DNA from: Candidatus Nitrospira nitrosa
GTDB lineage: Bacteria > Nitrospirota > Nitrospiria > Nitrospirales > Nitrospiraceae
Reading direction: 5' to 3'
Assembly: GCF_001458735.1 (NCBI RefSeq)
Contig: NZ_CZQA01000012.1
Coordinates: 1 to 64,000 of the forward strand
Length of the DNA stretch: 64,000 bases
Shown piece by piece: positions 42,087 to 51,434 of the stretch; positions within the stretch are counted from its first letter, which is position 1; each line of letters opens with the position of its first letter. The notes under the pieces are model-generated. The model had not been told where the DNA came from. It did not search any database and was given only the letters and a program-made list of their open reading frames with translations. Made by a program: the position numbers and the translations under genes.

Positions 42087-42689
42087 TTAGGACTTGCCAG
42101 AACTCCGTCTCCACAAGCCAAGGGCGACTAACCCTGAACCGAGCAACAGCATGGATGCCGGCTCGGGAACCGGATCATTTCCAATCCCAGGACTCTCTCG
42201 AGTATAGAGGCTAAAATGAGAAACATCCTTAGGATTGCCATTTTGAGCAAAGATACCGATATAAGGTGAGGTCCAGGAATAGGTCCCATTCGCATCTGCC
42301 TCATACAGATATCCCACAAGAGTACTACCCTGGCCACCTTTAATGATGACTAACGCATCCAGGTCCGCTGCCAAACCAGTAATGCTAAAGGTTCCGCTCT
42401 GCCCGCTCTGAGTGCCTGATAATAGTGAGGAGTTTCCCACCGACCCATTGAGAGTCCAGTCACTTGACCCAAAAAAACCTTGGTTATTTACCAAATTCTG
42501 TGAGTCGTTACCTGGACCTGTAAAAGGGGTCACATACTGGCAGCCATCGCTCCCAGAAAAGTTATCGGCCATGTCGGCGGTGCAAGCGACAAGAGTAGCT
42601 TGAGCTCCACCGACCCAACTCACTCCTGCCATCAAAACGGCTAAGGAGCACACCATTGATTTAATAATCGATAGTTTCACTCTGAACAC
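42087..42689 (-). CDS. PEP-CTERM sorting-domain protein
   Basis: 200 residues from a GTG preceded by AAAGGAAAG. A signal peptide (SMVCSLAVLMAGVSWVGGAQA) leads to a beta-rich domain with a likely disulfide (VACTADMA, DGCQYV). The C-terminus carries VPEPASMLLLGSGLVALG followed by WRRSSGKS. It is a substrate of the exosortase encoded 4 kb upstream on the same strand. It has its own sigma-54 promoter and terminator, so it is a single-gene unit controlled separately from the prsK-prsR genes. Confidence 0.92.
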   Translation of the reverse strand: MFRVKLSIIKSMVCSLAVLMAGVSWVGGAQATLVACTADMADNFSGSDGCQYVTPFTGPGNDSQNLVNNQGFFGSSDWTLNGSVGNSSLLSGTQSGQSGTFSITGLAADLDALVIIKGGQGSTLVGYLYEADANGTYSWTSPYIGIFAQNGNPKDVSHFSLYTRESPGIGNDPVPEPASMLLLGSGLVALGLWRRSSGKS

Positions 42690-42778
42690 CTTTCCTTTCC
42701 CCTGGTTATTCTGTGATCGACGACGCGTGTCGTCGATTATCTTCTATCTGCTTCAAACATGGACATATCTGAGTCTAA

Positions 42779-42793
42779 GCATGTGCCGTGCCA
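42779..42793 (-). promoter_or_regulatory. sigma-54 promoter of the second PEP-CTERM gene
   Basis: The minus strand reads TGGCACG-GCAC-ATGC: the -24 element is perfect and the -12 element has one change (ATGC for TTGC), with correct spacing. It lies about 90 bp before the GTG start at 42689. The rest of the AT-rich gap 42690-43042 shows no other feature. Confidence 0.78.
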
Positions 42794-43042
42794 AATTATT
42801 GACGATTGCAAACTATATCTTTCATACCACGATTCACACTCTATCGAAGGCGATAGCGAAGCTAACTGTTAAGTTTCTTTACACTCTAAAATAGATAACC
42901 ATGCGCCATATTCATTAATAATTCATTAATTCAAAATCTTACGAGCACTGAACGGCTTGTAATAATTTTTAACACTGTAAACCGATCTAACAACGTCTTG
43001 ACAGGCTATTTGGATTCATCGCGAAGTCGTGTTCAGGTGAGA

Positions 43043-44431
43043 TTAAGCGTTTTCCGTTTGGCCTTCGGCCTTTGTCTTCTTCAACCCATAGCGGTCCAAC
43101 AATTGATAGAGAGTGGGACGACTGATCCCCAACTCAGCAGCCGTCTTGGATACATTCCCCTCATGCTTATCCAACGCTAACCGAACCAGATCCTTCTCGT
43201 GCCGCTGACGAGAGGTTTTTAAGCTCAACGCTTCATCGCCTCCCATAGCCGGGCCACAGAGTCCAAGATTTCCAGGGGTGATATAAGCCCCCTCAGCCAT
43301 CAAAACCGCCCGATTCATTCGATTTTCCAATTCCCGCACATTCCCGGGCCACCCATACGCCTGTAAGGTCACGATCGCCTCAGGAGAAAACCCCTTCAGC
43401 GGTTTGCGTTGCTCCGTTGCAAATCGCATCATGAATCGGCGTGCGAGCAGAGCAATGTCGGCACCGCGTTCATTCAGCTGAGGCACCGCAATTTCGATCA
43501 CGCAAAGGCGATAGAACAGGTCTTCCCGAAACCGCCCCTCCTCAATGGCCTTGTGAAGGTCAGCATTGGTAGCCGCAAGGATCCGGACGTCGACGGAAAT
43601 CGCATCCTTCCCACCAAGCCGCTGTACTTTATGATCCTGCAAAAACCGCAAGAGCTTGACCTGTAAGCCAAGGGGAATATCACCGATCTCATCCAAAAAG
43701 AGCGTGCCACCATCCGCATACTCAATTCGCCCTTTCTTTTGTTGAGCCGCTCCGGTAAAGGCTCCCTTTTCATAGCCGAACAGCTCGCTCTCCAGGAGGT
43801 TGTCGGGGATGGCGCCGCAGTTGATAGCCACAAAAGGCTGTTCGCGACGCGTACTCTGGCGATGAATCGCCTGTGCCACCAGCTCTTTGCCGGTGCCACT
43901 GTCCCCCATGATCAACACGGGCATGGCGGTTGGGCCAACCTGACGAATCGATTGAAAGACCTCCTGCATCGGCTCACTCACCCCCACTATCCCTTCAAAC
44001 TCTTCCCCTTCCACCGACGCATAATGCGCGCGGCGGTCTTGCTCCACACCATAGCGATACAGCGCCCGCTGCAGCACCACCCGTAAGACATCAAGTTGAA
44101 TCGGCTTCTCAATGAAATCATACGCACCGCTTTCAATGGCCGTCACAGCATTCGCACGATCACTGTTACCGGTCACGACAATGATCTTGGCTAATGGATT
44201 CAGGTTCAGAACTTCACGCAAAATGGCCAATCCTTCCGAGGCCCCATCCACATCCGGAGGCAGACCAAGATCCAAGAGGACCACCGGCGGCATCGCCGAT
44301 CGGATCTGCGTCACCGCGGTTGCGCGGTCCTCTGCCTGAAGCACCTGGTAGTCGGACATCAGCGCCCATTTCATCTGGTCACGAATATCAGAATCGTCAT
44401 CGACAACTAAAATGGTGGAGAGTGTGCTCAT
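43043..44431 (-). CDS. prsR: PrsR-type sigma-54 response regulator
   Basis: 462 residues from the ATG at 44431, where the receiver domain begins (LVVDDDSDIRDQ; phospho-Asp in LLDLGLP; Lys in IEKPI). An AAA+ sigma-54 activator domain has Walker A GDSGTGKE near residue 175, the sigma-54 contact loop GAFTGA near 225 and Walker B LFLDEIGD. A Fis-type helix-turn-helix ends the protein (NVSKTAAELGISRPTLYQLL). It is the partner of the PrsK kinase encoded 25 bp upstream, and should activate the sigma-54 promoters found before the two PEP-CTERM genes and a beta-helix gene. Confidence 0.93.
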   Translation of the reverse strand: MSTLSTILVVDDDSDIRDQMKWALMSDYQVLQAEDRATAVTQIRSAMPPVVLLDLGLPPDVDGASEGLAILREVLNLNPLAKIIVVTGNSDRANAVTAIESGAYDFIEKPIQLDVLRVVLQRALYRYGVEQDRRAHYASVEGEEFEGIVGVSEPMQEVFQSIRQVGPTAMPVLIMGDSGTGKELVAQAIHRQSTRREQPFVAINCGAIPDNLLESELFGYEKGAFTGAAQQKKGRIEYADGGTLFLDEIGDIPLGLQVKLLRFLQDHKVQRLGGKDAISVDVRILAATNADLHKAIEEGRFREDLFYRLCVIEIAVPQLNERGADIALLARRFMMRFATEQRKPLKGFSPEAIVTLQAYGWPGNVRELENRMNRAVLMAEGAYITPGNLGLCGPAMGGDEALSLKTSRQRHEKDLVRLALDKHEGNVSKTAAELGISRPTLYQLLDRYGLKKTKAEGQTENA

Positions 44432-44456
44432 AGCAGTATGCGGCTCCATCTGAATA

Positions 44457-46556
44457 TTATGACGAAACAACCGATTGCCCTCGAGTATTGGAGGACTGTG
44501 CCATGGACAGGGATGGGAGAGGAAGTTCGATTCGCACGGTAGTTCCCTGTCCCACAGCACTCCGAATCTGAATCATGCCGCCATAGCCCTCGACGATTCG
44601 CCGACAGTGATACAACCCGATCCCAAGACCGCCTGGCCGACTCGATTGCACCGGACGAAACATTGATCGCAGTCTCTCCGGTGCAATACCACATCCGGTG
44701 TCTTCGACCGTCAGCACAACAGCCCTCTTGAGGTGCATGAGCGCGATTCGAATCTCTCCCTCTTCACCGACGGCTTGCTTGGCATTCAACAGGACGTTGA
44801 GCAACACTTGTTGGATCTCTTCTCGGACGATCATGATCGGTGGAACTGCTTCCACCGTGATCCGCCAGCACTGCCTCCTCTCCCTCAAGGAAGCGACGAT
44901 GTCTTCAATCATCGGGAGCATATCCACCGGCTCCGGTGCGGCGATGGTAGGTGCCTGGAATGCTTTGAGTGAGAGCTTCGACATCAGTGCTGTCATTTTC
45001 TTCGCGGTATCACTCACGGTCTTCATGGCGGACACCTGAAACGCAGGATCCTGACCATGCAGATCGGCGTTCTGTGCGACCAAGGACAGACGAGCCGCTA
45101 GATTCTTCAAGTCATGCAGACAGAACGCAGAAAACCGATGCAGCGCTTCCAGCTCAGCCGAACCCTGGCGCTCCTCCGCCAACCGTGCATGGGCCAACAA
45201 CACCCCGGCATGATGTGCCATGGCCCTCAATAAATCATGATCATCCTGCCCATACGGTACCCCAGCCACATCCCCGCTCAGGGCAATAAAACCGATTAGT
45301 TCTGACTCAGAGCGAATCGGCACACACAAGACCGCACCGGTCGCCTTTACGAACGGATCTTGCGGCAACAATTCGACCATGTCCACAGCCAACGGCCTAT
45401 CTGTCTCTGCCAGAGAGCGAATCAAACAATGAAAGACTTCTAGCGGTTCAGGTGGAGACTCGGTGTTCGTAGACCGCACTTGATGAAATCGTCCTTCCGC
45501 CTCAATGTTGTGCCAGAGTGAAATTCGACCTGCAGAAAATGTGCGGCTCAGCAGCCCCAGCAGCCCATCCCAAATCGCATCTACGGAATCTCTGCCCCGA
45601 AACACTTCCGTGACTTCCAGCCACTGCGCCCGGTAATCATACTTCGACCGGTAAAAATTGCGCGTCACAGTGGTCCGCAACGCTGTCCTGGTACTGCGAG
45701 ACAGCACCAATATCGCCAATGCTATCAAGGCCAACAACACAAAGAGCACGCTCAAGGCGACTCCGAACGATACCCCCATGGAGCGGACAACTTGACTGAC
45801 GACACCAACGCCAAACAAGTACAGTCCTACCACGAGAAATGTCAGTGACCCGGACAGCACTTTCGGCGAGATATAGATCCGTTCCGTAAACGACTGAAAC
45901 CTCGCTCGCATGAATCCATAGGCCATGAGGCCTAGCACCATAAGAATCGCAAGCCCATGTGTGGCAGCATCAAGCCGCTGTCCCTGCGGAAAGACTGTTT
46001 GGCTCAATGCAAAAATCCGGAATCCGGCCAACGCAACCAACCCAACCAGCACAAACTTCAGTTGATAGAGGAAGGGGTCTTTCAACGTGCGTAGAAGCCC
46101 TTCGATGTAGGCAATGCTCACGACATACATGATGATGAGGAACAGGTAGGTGATATTTCCACTCAGCCCCACTTCATTCCCGAGCCTGTCCCTGGATGCA
46201 TCGACATCCAACATCGCCACGACAACCCATATGCCCAAACCAACAGACGCAGCAGTTGAGAGGTATTGCAGCCAACGAGTGCGAGTTACATCTTCGTCCA
46301 GCCCCAGGTCGAACGCGGTCGCCGCATGAAACAACATCACCACCAGTAGCAGTTCACTGAGAAAACACAGGACAGACCCGAGTCCCGGCACTGCCTCAGG
46401 AACGCTCACCAGCCACTCGCCGACACAGACACCTGCTGTACCCAACAACACGCCGGCAACGCTCCGATGAAAGCGGCTTGCCCACCCCTTGAGAACAGTG
46501 GTGAGAGTCAACGCCAAACAGGTCGCAACCGCGAGCAGGACGATGATGTCAATCAT
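44457..46556 (-). CDS. prsK: PrsK-type membrane histidine kinase
   Basis: 699 residues. About eight to nine transmembrane helices fill residues 1-300. A GAF-type sensor domain (about 330-465: AVLCVPIRSESELIGFIAL) is followed by a kinase core with phospho-acceptor HDLKNLAARL near residue 481. The ATPase domain has an N-box VLLNAKQAV, G1 DTGCGIAP and G2 GGLGIGLYHCRRIVEGYGG. It matches the kinase of the XrtA PEP-CTERM system. The signal is unknown. It is cotranscribed with prsR downstream and probably with the exosortase 148 bp upstream. Confidence 0.93.
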   Translation of the reverse strand: MIDIIVLLAVATCLALTLTTVLKGWASRFHRSVAGVLLGTAGVCVGEWLVSVPEAVPGLGSVLCFLSELLLVVMLFHAATAFDLGLDEDVTRTRWLQYLSTAASVGLGIWVVVAMLDVDASRDRLGNEVGLSGNITYLFLIIMYVVSIAYIEGLLRTLKDPFLYQLKFVLVGLVALAGFRIFALSQTVFPQGQRLDAATHGLAILMVLGLMAYGFMRARFQSFTERIYISPKVLSGSLTFLVVGLYLFGVGVVSQVVRSMGVSFGVALSVLFVLLALIALAILVLSRSTRTALRTTVTRNFYRSKYDYRAQWLEVTEVFRGRDSVDAIWDGLLGLLSRTFSAGRISLWHNIEAEGRFHQVRSTNTESPPEPLEVFHCLIRSLAETDRPLAVDMVELLPQDPFVKATGAVLCVPIRSESELIGFIALSGDVAGVPYGQDDHDLLRAMAHHAGVLLAHARLAEERQGSAELEALHRFSAFCLHDLKNLAARLSLVAQNADLHGQDPAFQVSAMKTVSDTAKKMTALMSKLSLKAFQAPTIAAPEPVDMLPMIEDIVASLRERRQCWRITVEAVPPIMIVREEIQQVLLNVLLNAKQAVGEEGEIRIALMHLKRAVVLTVEDTGCGIAPERLRSMFRPVQSSRPGGLGIGLYHCRRIVEGYGGMIQIRSAVGQGTTVRIELPLPSLSMAQSSNTRGQSVVSS

Positions 46557-46704
46557 TGTGAAACCCGAAGACCCTGTAGCCTATGAAACGGCAGCGTAAC
46601 ACCAGTGAAAGGAGGACACCTTTTATACGTATCGATACTGAACTGACAGAGTGAACGGCAGCGGATCGTGCGGAACCTCGGTGGTCGTACGCCATGAGAG
46701 TGCT

Positions 46705-48357
46705 TCAGCTTGCTGGCATGAAATCAACGATCAACGACCATGAGTCTTGAAGGAACATGCGCGCCTGCGCTTGTGCCGCTTCCACCGTCGTCGTCACAGG
46801 CACTGAAATCCGAACCAATGCGCCATCTGATCGATGTTTGGTTGCGGCATCCCAAATCAAATACGCTTTGGCCCAATACTCACTGGCAATCACCCGCCCA
46901 CGATCATGATACCAATACACAATCACCTGCTTATCAAGCCCTTTCTGTATCGTCACCTCGTTCACCGTGATGGAACGATCATTCACCGGAACCACCATCT
47001 CCGTAGACTCGACAAATTGCCATCCGGCCCCGGGAAGACAGTTCTTCGGTGAGTGATACGTAGCACCGGTTCGTTGTGACTCATAATAACCCACATAGAG
47101 CCACACCGGCCCGTTCGACGATGAGCGATCAGCGATTGCCCGGACGACAGGTCCTGGCGTGCGCGCCGTTGATGAAATCGGTCGTGCTTCAGGTGCCATG
47201 GGAGAACTCGGGACATACACCCGCATGATGTATTCAGAGAGTCGGAGCACCTTCAGGACCTCTTCCTCTAAACCCAGTTCTGTTCCAACCCAACGCTCGG
47301 CAATGGTGAGTGGGAAGTTCTGAAGGGACTGTTTTGTGGGAATGCGTTCTCCTTGGGATAGTGACTGCACAGCAAGGAGCGCACAGCACAGGAAGCCCAT
47401 CGCAATCCCGATCGGTTTCTTCTGCAGTGCAAACGGCTGTGGGCGTGGAACAGTGGGCATATCATGGTGGCCTGCGCCAACCTGATCTCGGCCTAACTTC
47501 GAGAGTACGAAACCTCCCAGGAGGAGAAACACAAACGCCACCAGAAAGATCAACCAGCCCTCAAAGGTATGGTAAAACCCTTGAGCCGCTTCAGGGCCCC
47601 AGTAGTGGGCCAAGACCCCTGTGCCACTCACTCGCACCGCATTCGCCGCAATCGCGATGGGAACAGAGAGCATCACCAAGACCCACCGTTTCCACAGCAG
47701 GGCCTGGGAAAAGTATGCAAACACTGTCCCTAAGGCTACTAAAGCCTGCAGAGAACGAATTCCGCTGCAGGCCTCAGCCACTTCAAGCCGCGTGCTCGCC
47801 AACACGATGACATTTCCCTCCCGCAACACGGGAATACCGAACGTATCGAGACAGTATGTGGCCGTCTTGGCCGCAAACAACTGCAGCGGGAAGGCGATTG
47901 CATTGATCACGATGGCAGGAAGCGGGATCATGAACAGCAAAAACCCGATTGGAAACGCGAGAACTTTGAGCGCTTCACGCCCGAGAATCAGAAGCACTCC
48001 GCCAGCAAGGACAATCAGCAGCGACACCCGCTGCATATACAACTCGGCTCCGACAAGGCCGACCAGCAACATACACAGTCCAAGCCCGATCAGAGGTACA
48101 CCGAGACGATCGAGTTGAGGCGGGCAGGCAAGAATATGCTGACGTCGTTCCCAAATAAAGTAGGCCACAATGAATGGAATCAAGAATCCATGAGAATAGT
48201 CCGGGTCATCATTCCACTGCACGACCATGTGATAAAGAACAGGATAGTAGAGTATCGCCAGCAATCCCACGAGGCCGACCAGCAAACTTCCGGTCACCAT
48301 GGCATTGGACCCGATGGGCTCTCTCATCGGTCGAGAGAGATGATCTGCTTCTTTCAT
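46705..48357 (-). CDS. xrtA: exosortase fused to an EpsI domain (XrtA-type)
   Basis: 550 residues. The first 300 form a multi-helix membrane exosortase with catalytic Cys in EACSGIRSL near residue 197, Arg in AANAVRVSG near 240 and His in FYHTFEGW near 262. It cuts PEP-CTERM proteins and transfers them to the cell surface. The C-terminal part (about 330-548) is an EpsI domain (TYHSPKNCLPGAGW, VIVYWYHDRGR). These are separate genes in many XrtA loci; here they are one protein. Neighbouring prsK, prsR and prsT support the XrtA class, though XrtD-type enzymes are also fusions. Confidence 0.88.
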   Translation of the reverse strand: MKEADHLSRPMREPIGSNAMVTGSLLVGLVGLLAILYYPVLYHMVVQWNDDPDYSHGFLIPFIVAYFIWERRQHILACPPQLDRLGVPLIGLGLCMLLVGLVGAELYMQRVSLLIVLAGGVLLILGREALKVLAFPIGFLLFMIPLPAIVINAIAFPLQLFAAKTATYCLDTFGIPVLREGNVIVLASTRLEVAEACSGIRSLQALVALGTVFAYFSQALLWKRWVLVMLSVPIAIAANAVRVSGTGVLAHYWGPEAAQGFYHTFEGWLIFLVAFVFLLLGGFVLSKLGRDQVGAGHHDMPTVPRPQPFALQKKPIGIAMGFLCCALLAVQSLSQGERIPTKQSLQNFPLTIAERWVGTELGLEEEVLKVLRLSEYIMRVYVPSSPMAPEARPISSTARTPGPVVRAIADRSSSNGPVWLYVGYYESQRTGATYHSPKNCLPGAGWQFVESTEMVVPVNDRSITVNEVTIQKGLDKQVIVYWYHDRGRVIASEYWAKAYLIWDAATKHRSDGALVRISVPVTTTVEAAQAQARMFLQDSWSLIVDFMPAS

Positions 48358-48384
48358 GGTGCCATCCTTCCGCGATCAAGCATC

Positions 48385-49560
48385 CTACCGCCCCCGGCTC
48401 TTAGAGAGCGTGGAACTGTTCAACCCGTCGACCAATTCTGAGATGTACTGAACCTTAGAAACCCACGTTTCATCGGCTACGGCATCCAGAAAGACCCGGG
48501 AGTCCAACCCCTGACGAATTCCGACCGCCTCGTCCAATGCGGCAGTAAACTCCGTTGCCGTCGAGCCAAACCTCACCACATGCTGGTACGCTCTCGCCTC
48601 TCGCAAGGGCGTGGAGACGACCGGGAGCCCGGCGGCCAAATATTCACGCAGCTTGATAGGATTCACATTGTCGGTTAGCCGATTAATCCTGAACGGCATG
48701 ATGCCGACCGTAAACCCCTTTGCAAATGCCGGTAATGTGTCATACGACCGAACACCCAAGAGGTGCACATTGGGTACCTGCTCGAGCACACTGCAATCGA
48801 CGCCGCTCTTTCCGATCAGCACAAAAGACCACTGCGGTCGCTTCGCCGCAACCTCTGCGATCAGTTCGAGATCGATCCACTCATGAATCAGTCCCCAAAA
48901 CCCGATCACAGGATGCGGCAGTGTTGCCACCTCTCTCGGAACAGCGGTATCAGCAGAAGTGGCTTTCCCAAAATGCTCGCTATCAACCCCATGTGAGACC
49001 AGGTAGGTCTGCGGGTGAAGGGCCCGCTTACTCTCGTAGAGCGTCTCTGCTGATGTAATGACAAGATCGCTCTGTCGAATCACCTCAGCTTCCATGTCTG
49101 CCATCAGCTTCGCATTGAGGAAGCTGAAGGCAGACCACTCGTCCACACAATAATAAATAACTTTTTGAGGTCGTAAGTGGGCAATCACCGAAGCCATCGT
49201 CGGCATAAACGTCCAGACTTGAAAGTCGCTCATCCCTAAGCGGGTGGCCTGATATCGTATATACCGAGCGAGAAACCACGCATTAAATGTCGGAACTCCC
49301 TTGATGTCGTGAAAGGGAATCACCAGAGGAGTCACGACATGTAAATTGGGCATGACACTCACAGGCCCTTGCAGGAACTTCTTGAGCTTTTGCAGCATTC
49401 TCGATGCATCTCCCGCAGATGCCCCTGGCCGCCGCAATCCGATAGAATTCACCCACAGCACACGATTGCTTCTCGCAAGAATCTTCATAACCTGATGTTT
49501 GCTGGTCGGATCCGCATCCCAATCATTCGCAAAACAGATAATATTCTGCCCATGCATCAT
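48385..49560 (-). CDS. glycosyltransferase, GT-B fold (GT4-like)
   Basis: 391 residues from the ATG at 49560, which overlaps the asparagine-synthase stop (ATGA) and has GGAG upstream. The N-terminal domain contains VIYYCVDEWSAF. The C-terminal donor domain has FVLIGKSG, NVHLLGVRSYDTLP and the retaining-enzyme block IKLREYLAAGLPVVST. It would transfer a sugar from a nucleotide donor to a growing surface polysaccharide. It sits between the exosortase and amidotransferase genes, as usual in XrtA-linked exopolysaccharide loci. Confidence 0.88.
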   Translation of the reverse strand: MMHGQNIICFANDWDADPTSKHQVMKILARSNRVLWVNSIGLRRPGASAGDASRMLQKLKKFLQGPVSVMPNLHVVTPLVIPFHDIKGVPTFNAWFLARYIRYQATRLGMSDFQVWTFMPTMASVIAHLRPQKVIYYCVDEWSAFSFLNAKLMADMEAEVIRQSDLVITSAETLYESKRALHPQTYLVSHGVDSEHFGKATSADTAVPREVATLPHPVIGFWGLIHEWIDLELIAEVAAKRPQWSFVLIGKSGVDCSVLEQVPNVHLLGVRSYDTLPAFAKGFTVGIMPFRINRLTDNVNPIKLREYLAAGLPVVSTPLREARAYQHVVRFGSTATEFTAALDEAVGIRQGLDSRVFLDAVADETWVSKVQYISELVDGLNSSTLSKSRGR

Positions 49561-51431
49561 GTCCGTACTCCAAATCGTTGAAACCAATACTCCAAGACCA
49601 ACAACCCCCAGAGTTCATTCGAGAAATCAACGCCACCTGCCTTATGCCGCTGCAAAAGAGCGGCTATTTCGGCTCTGTGAAGATAGTCAACGATGCGGCT
49701 ATTCCGTCCCAGCAATACATCATGCGCCACGTCATATAACCCTCCTCGAAACCAATCAGCCACAGGAACAGGAAACCCCCTCTTCGGACGATGCACAATT
49801 TCACGCGGCAGATACGGCTCGACAACTTGCTTCAGCAAATATTTGGTTATTCGGCCTTTGATCTTATAATCGGTGGGAAGCCCTGCGGCAAATTCCACGA
49901 GCCGGTGATCAAGAAACGGCACCCGCAACTCGACGGATGCAGCCATCGTCATCTTATCTGCCTTAATTAACAGATCATCCGGCAGCCACGTCTTCGAATC
50001 GATGTAGAGCATTTGATTGAGTGGATCGCAATTCCGCACACGGGCGAAACATGATGAGAGCGTGTGGGAGAGATAGTTGTACCCTCCCTCAGAGACTCCC
50101 CACTCTGGTCTGATCAACGTATGCCGCATACCTTCGAGAAAATGCCCGGAGACGCCACGATAGGCCTGCGAAAGTGGTTTCCCAAAGAGGCGACAATACC
50201 GAGATAGTTTCCCCCCTCCACCGACAGTCTCTCCAAGCCGACTGAGCAAAGTGGATACAGACGCAGGCATTAACGCTCGCGTCCGTGCCATGGTGAGCAT
50301 CTTGTGATAGATCGAGTACCCTCCAAAAATCTCGTCGGCCCCTTCTCCTGATTCAAGAACTGTGGCACGCGGCTTGGCATACCGCGCCAAGAAATACAAT
50401 GGGATACAGGCAGCATCTCCCACAGGCTCATCAAGGTGCCACACGAGCTGAGGGATCCATTCGGCAAAGTCTTGAGCCGATAGGCGCAACTCATGATGCT
50501 CAGATCCCGTAGCCCGACTGACGAGCCCGGCATAGTCGAATTCATTCACATCTGCAGCCTGCTCATACCCAACGGTAAATGTCCGAACCGGATCCTTCAG
50601 GATGCGATGCAGCACAGCCACAACAGTACTGGAATCAATCCCGCCGCTAAGAAATACGCCATACGGCACTTCACTCATCAAATGATCTTGACAGACTTCG
50701 AAGAGTAGTTTTTCCAACTCCGCTTTGAGCTGAGACTCATCTCGAGGTTCCGGATGGAAAGTAAGATCCCAATATTGTCGGACCGTCCACATCCCCTCTT
50801 CCACCACCAGGGTATGTCCCGGCAATAGTTTAAAGATCCCCCGAAATAGCGTCTTCTCTCCCGGCACATACCGTAAACTCAGGTACGCATCGAGTGCGTC
50901 GTAATCGACCTGACGCTCGATCTCCTCAATGGTGAGCAGCGCCTTGATCTCCGAAGCAAACACCAGCTGATTGCCAACGATGGCATAGTAGAGTGGCTTA
51001 ATCCCGAGTCTGTCTCTGGACAATACCAATCGCTTCCGCACTCGATCCCAAATGGCAAAGGCAAACATGCCCGTCAGCTGAGACTCAAACTCGTCTCCAA
51101 ATTCTTCATAGGCATGCAGGATGGATTCCGTATCGGAATGTGTCCGATACCGATGGCCGGCGACCTCCAATCGACTCCGTAATTGAGCGTGATTGTAAAT
51201 CTCTCCGTTGAAGACGATTGCGAGGCGATCGTCTTCGTTAAACATGGGTTGATGCCCCTGACTGACATCAATAATGCTCAACCGTCGATGCGCCAACCCC
51301 ACGGGTCCGTCAATAAAAAACCCCTCATCATCAGGCCCCCGATGCACAAGGGTATTCGCCATCGCGTGAAGCTGCTCCTGTCGAACAGTCCCCGCTCTGT
51401 TTAGATGTACAATTCCCGCGATTCCACACAT
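49557..51431 (-). CDS. asnB: asparagine synthase-type amidotransferase, XrtA-associated
   Basis: 624 residues. The N-terminal class II glutaminase starts MCGIAG, with Cys2 as nucleophile, and shows RGPDDEG and AIVFNGEIYNH. The synthetase domain (about 225-600) has the PP-loop FLSGGIDSSTVV near residue 264 and LESGEGADEIFGGYS. It uses glutamine, ATP and a carboxylate to make an amide. In exosortase-linked loci such proteins are thought to amidate sugar acids in the exopolysaccharide, not to make free asparagine. It starts four bases after the C5-epimerase-like gene. Confidence 0.92.
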   Translation of the reverse strand: MCGIAGIVHLNRAGTVRQEQLHAMANTLVHRGPDDEGFFIDGPVGLAHRRLSIIDVSQGHQPMFNEDDRLAIVFNGEIYNHAQLRSRLEVAGHRYRTHSDTESILHAYEEFGDEFESQLTGMFAFAIWDRVRKRLVLSRDRLGIKPLYYAIVGNQLVFASEIKALLTIEEIERQVDYDALDAYLSLRYVPGEKTLFRGIFKLLPGHTLVVEEGMWTVRQYWDLTFHPEPRDESQLKAELEKLLFEVCQDHLMSEVPYGVFLSGGIDSSTVVAVLHRILKDPVRTFTVGYEQAADVNEFDYAGLVSRATGSEHHELRLSAQDFAEWIPQLVWHLDEPVGDAACIPLYFLARYAKPRATVLESGEGADEIFGGYSIYHKMLTMARTRALMPASVSTLLSRLGETVGGGGKLSRYCRLFGKPLSQAYRGVSGHFLEGMRHTLIRPEWGVSEGGYNYLSHTLSSCFARVRNCDPLNQMLYIDSKTWLPDDLLIKADKMTMAASVELRVPFLDHRLVEFAAGLPTDYKIKGRITKYLLKQVVEPYLPREIVHRPKRGFPVPVADWFRGGLYDVAHDVLLGRNSRIVDYLHRAEIAALLQRHKAGGVDFSNELWGLLVLEYWFQRFGVRT

Positions 51432-51434
51432 GGA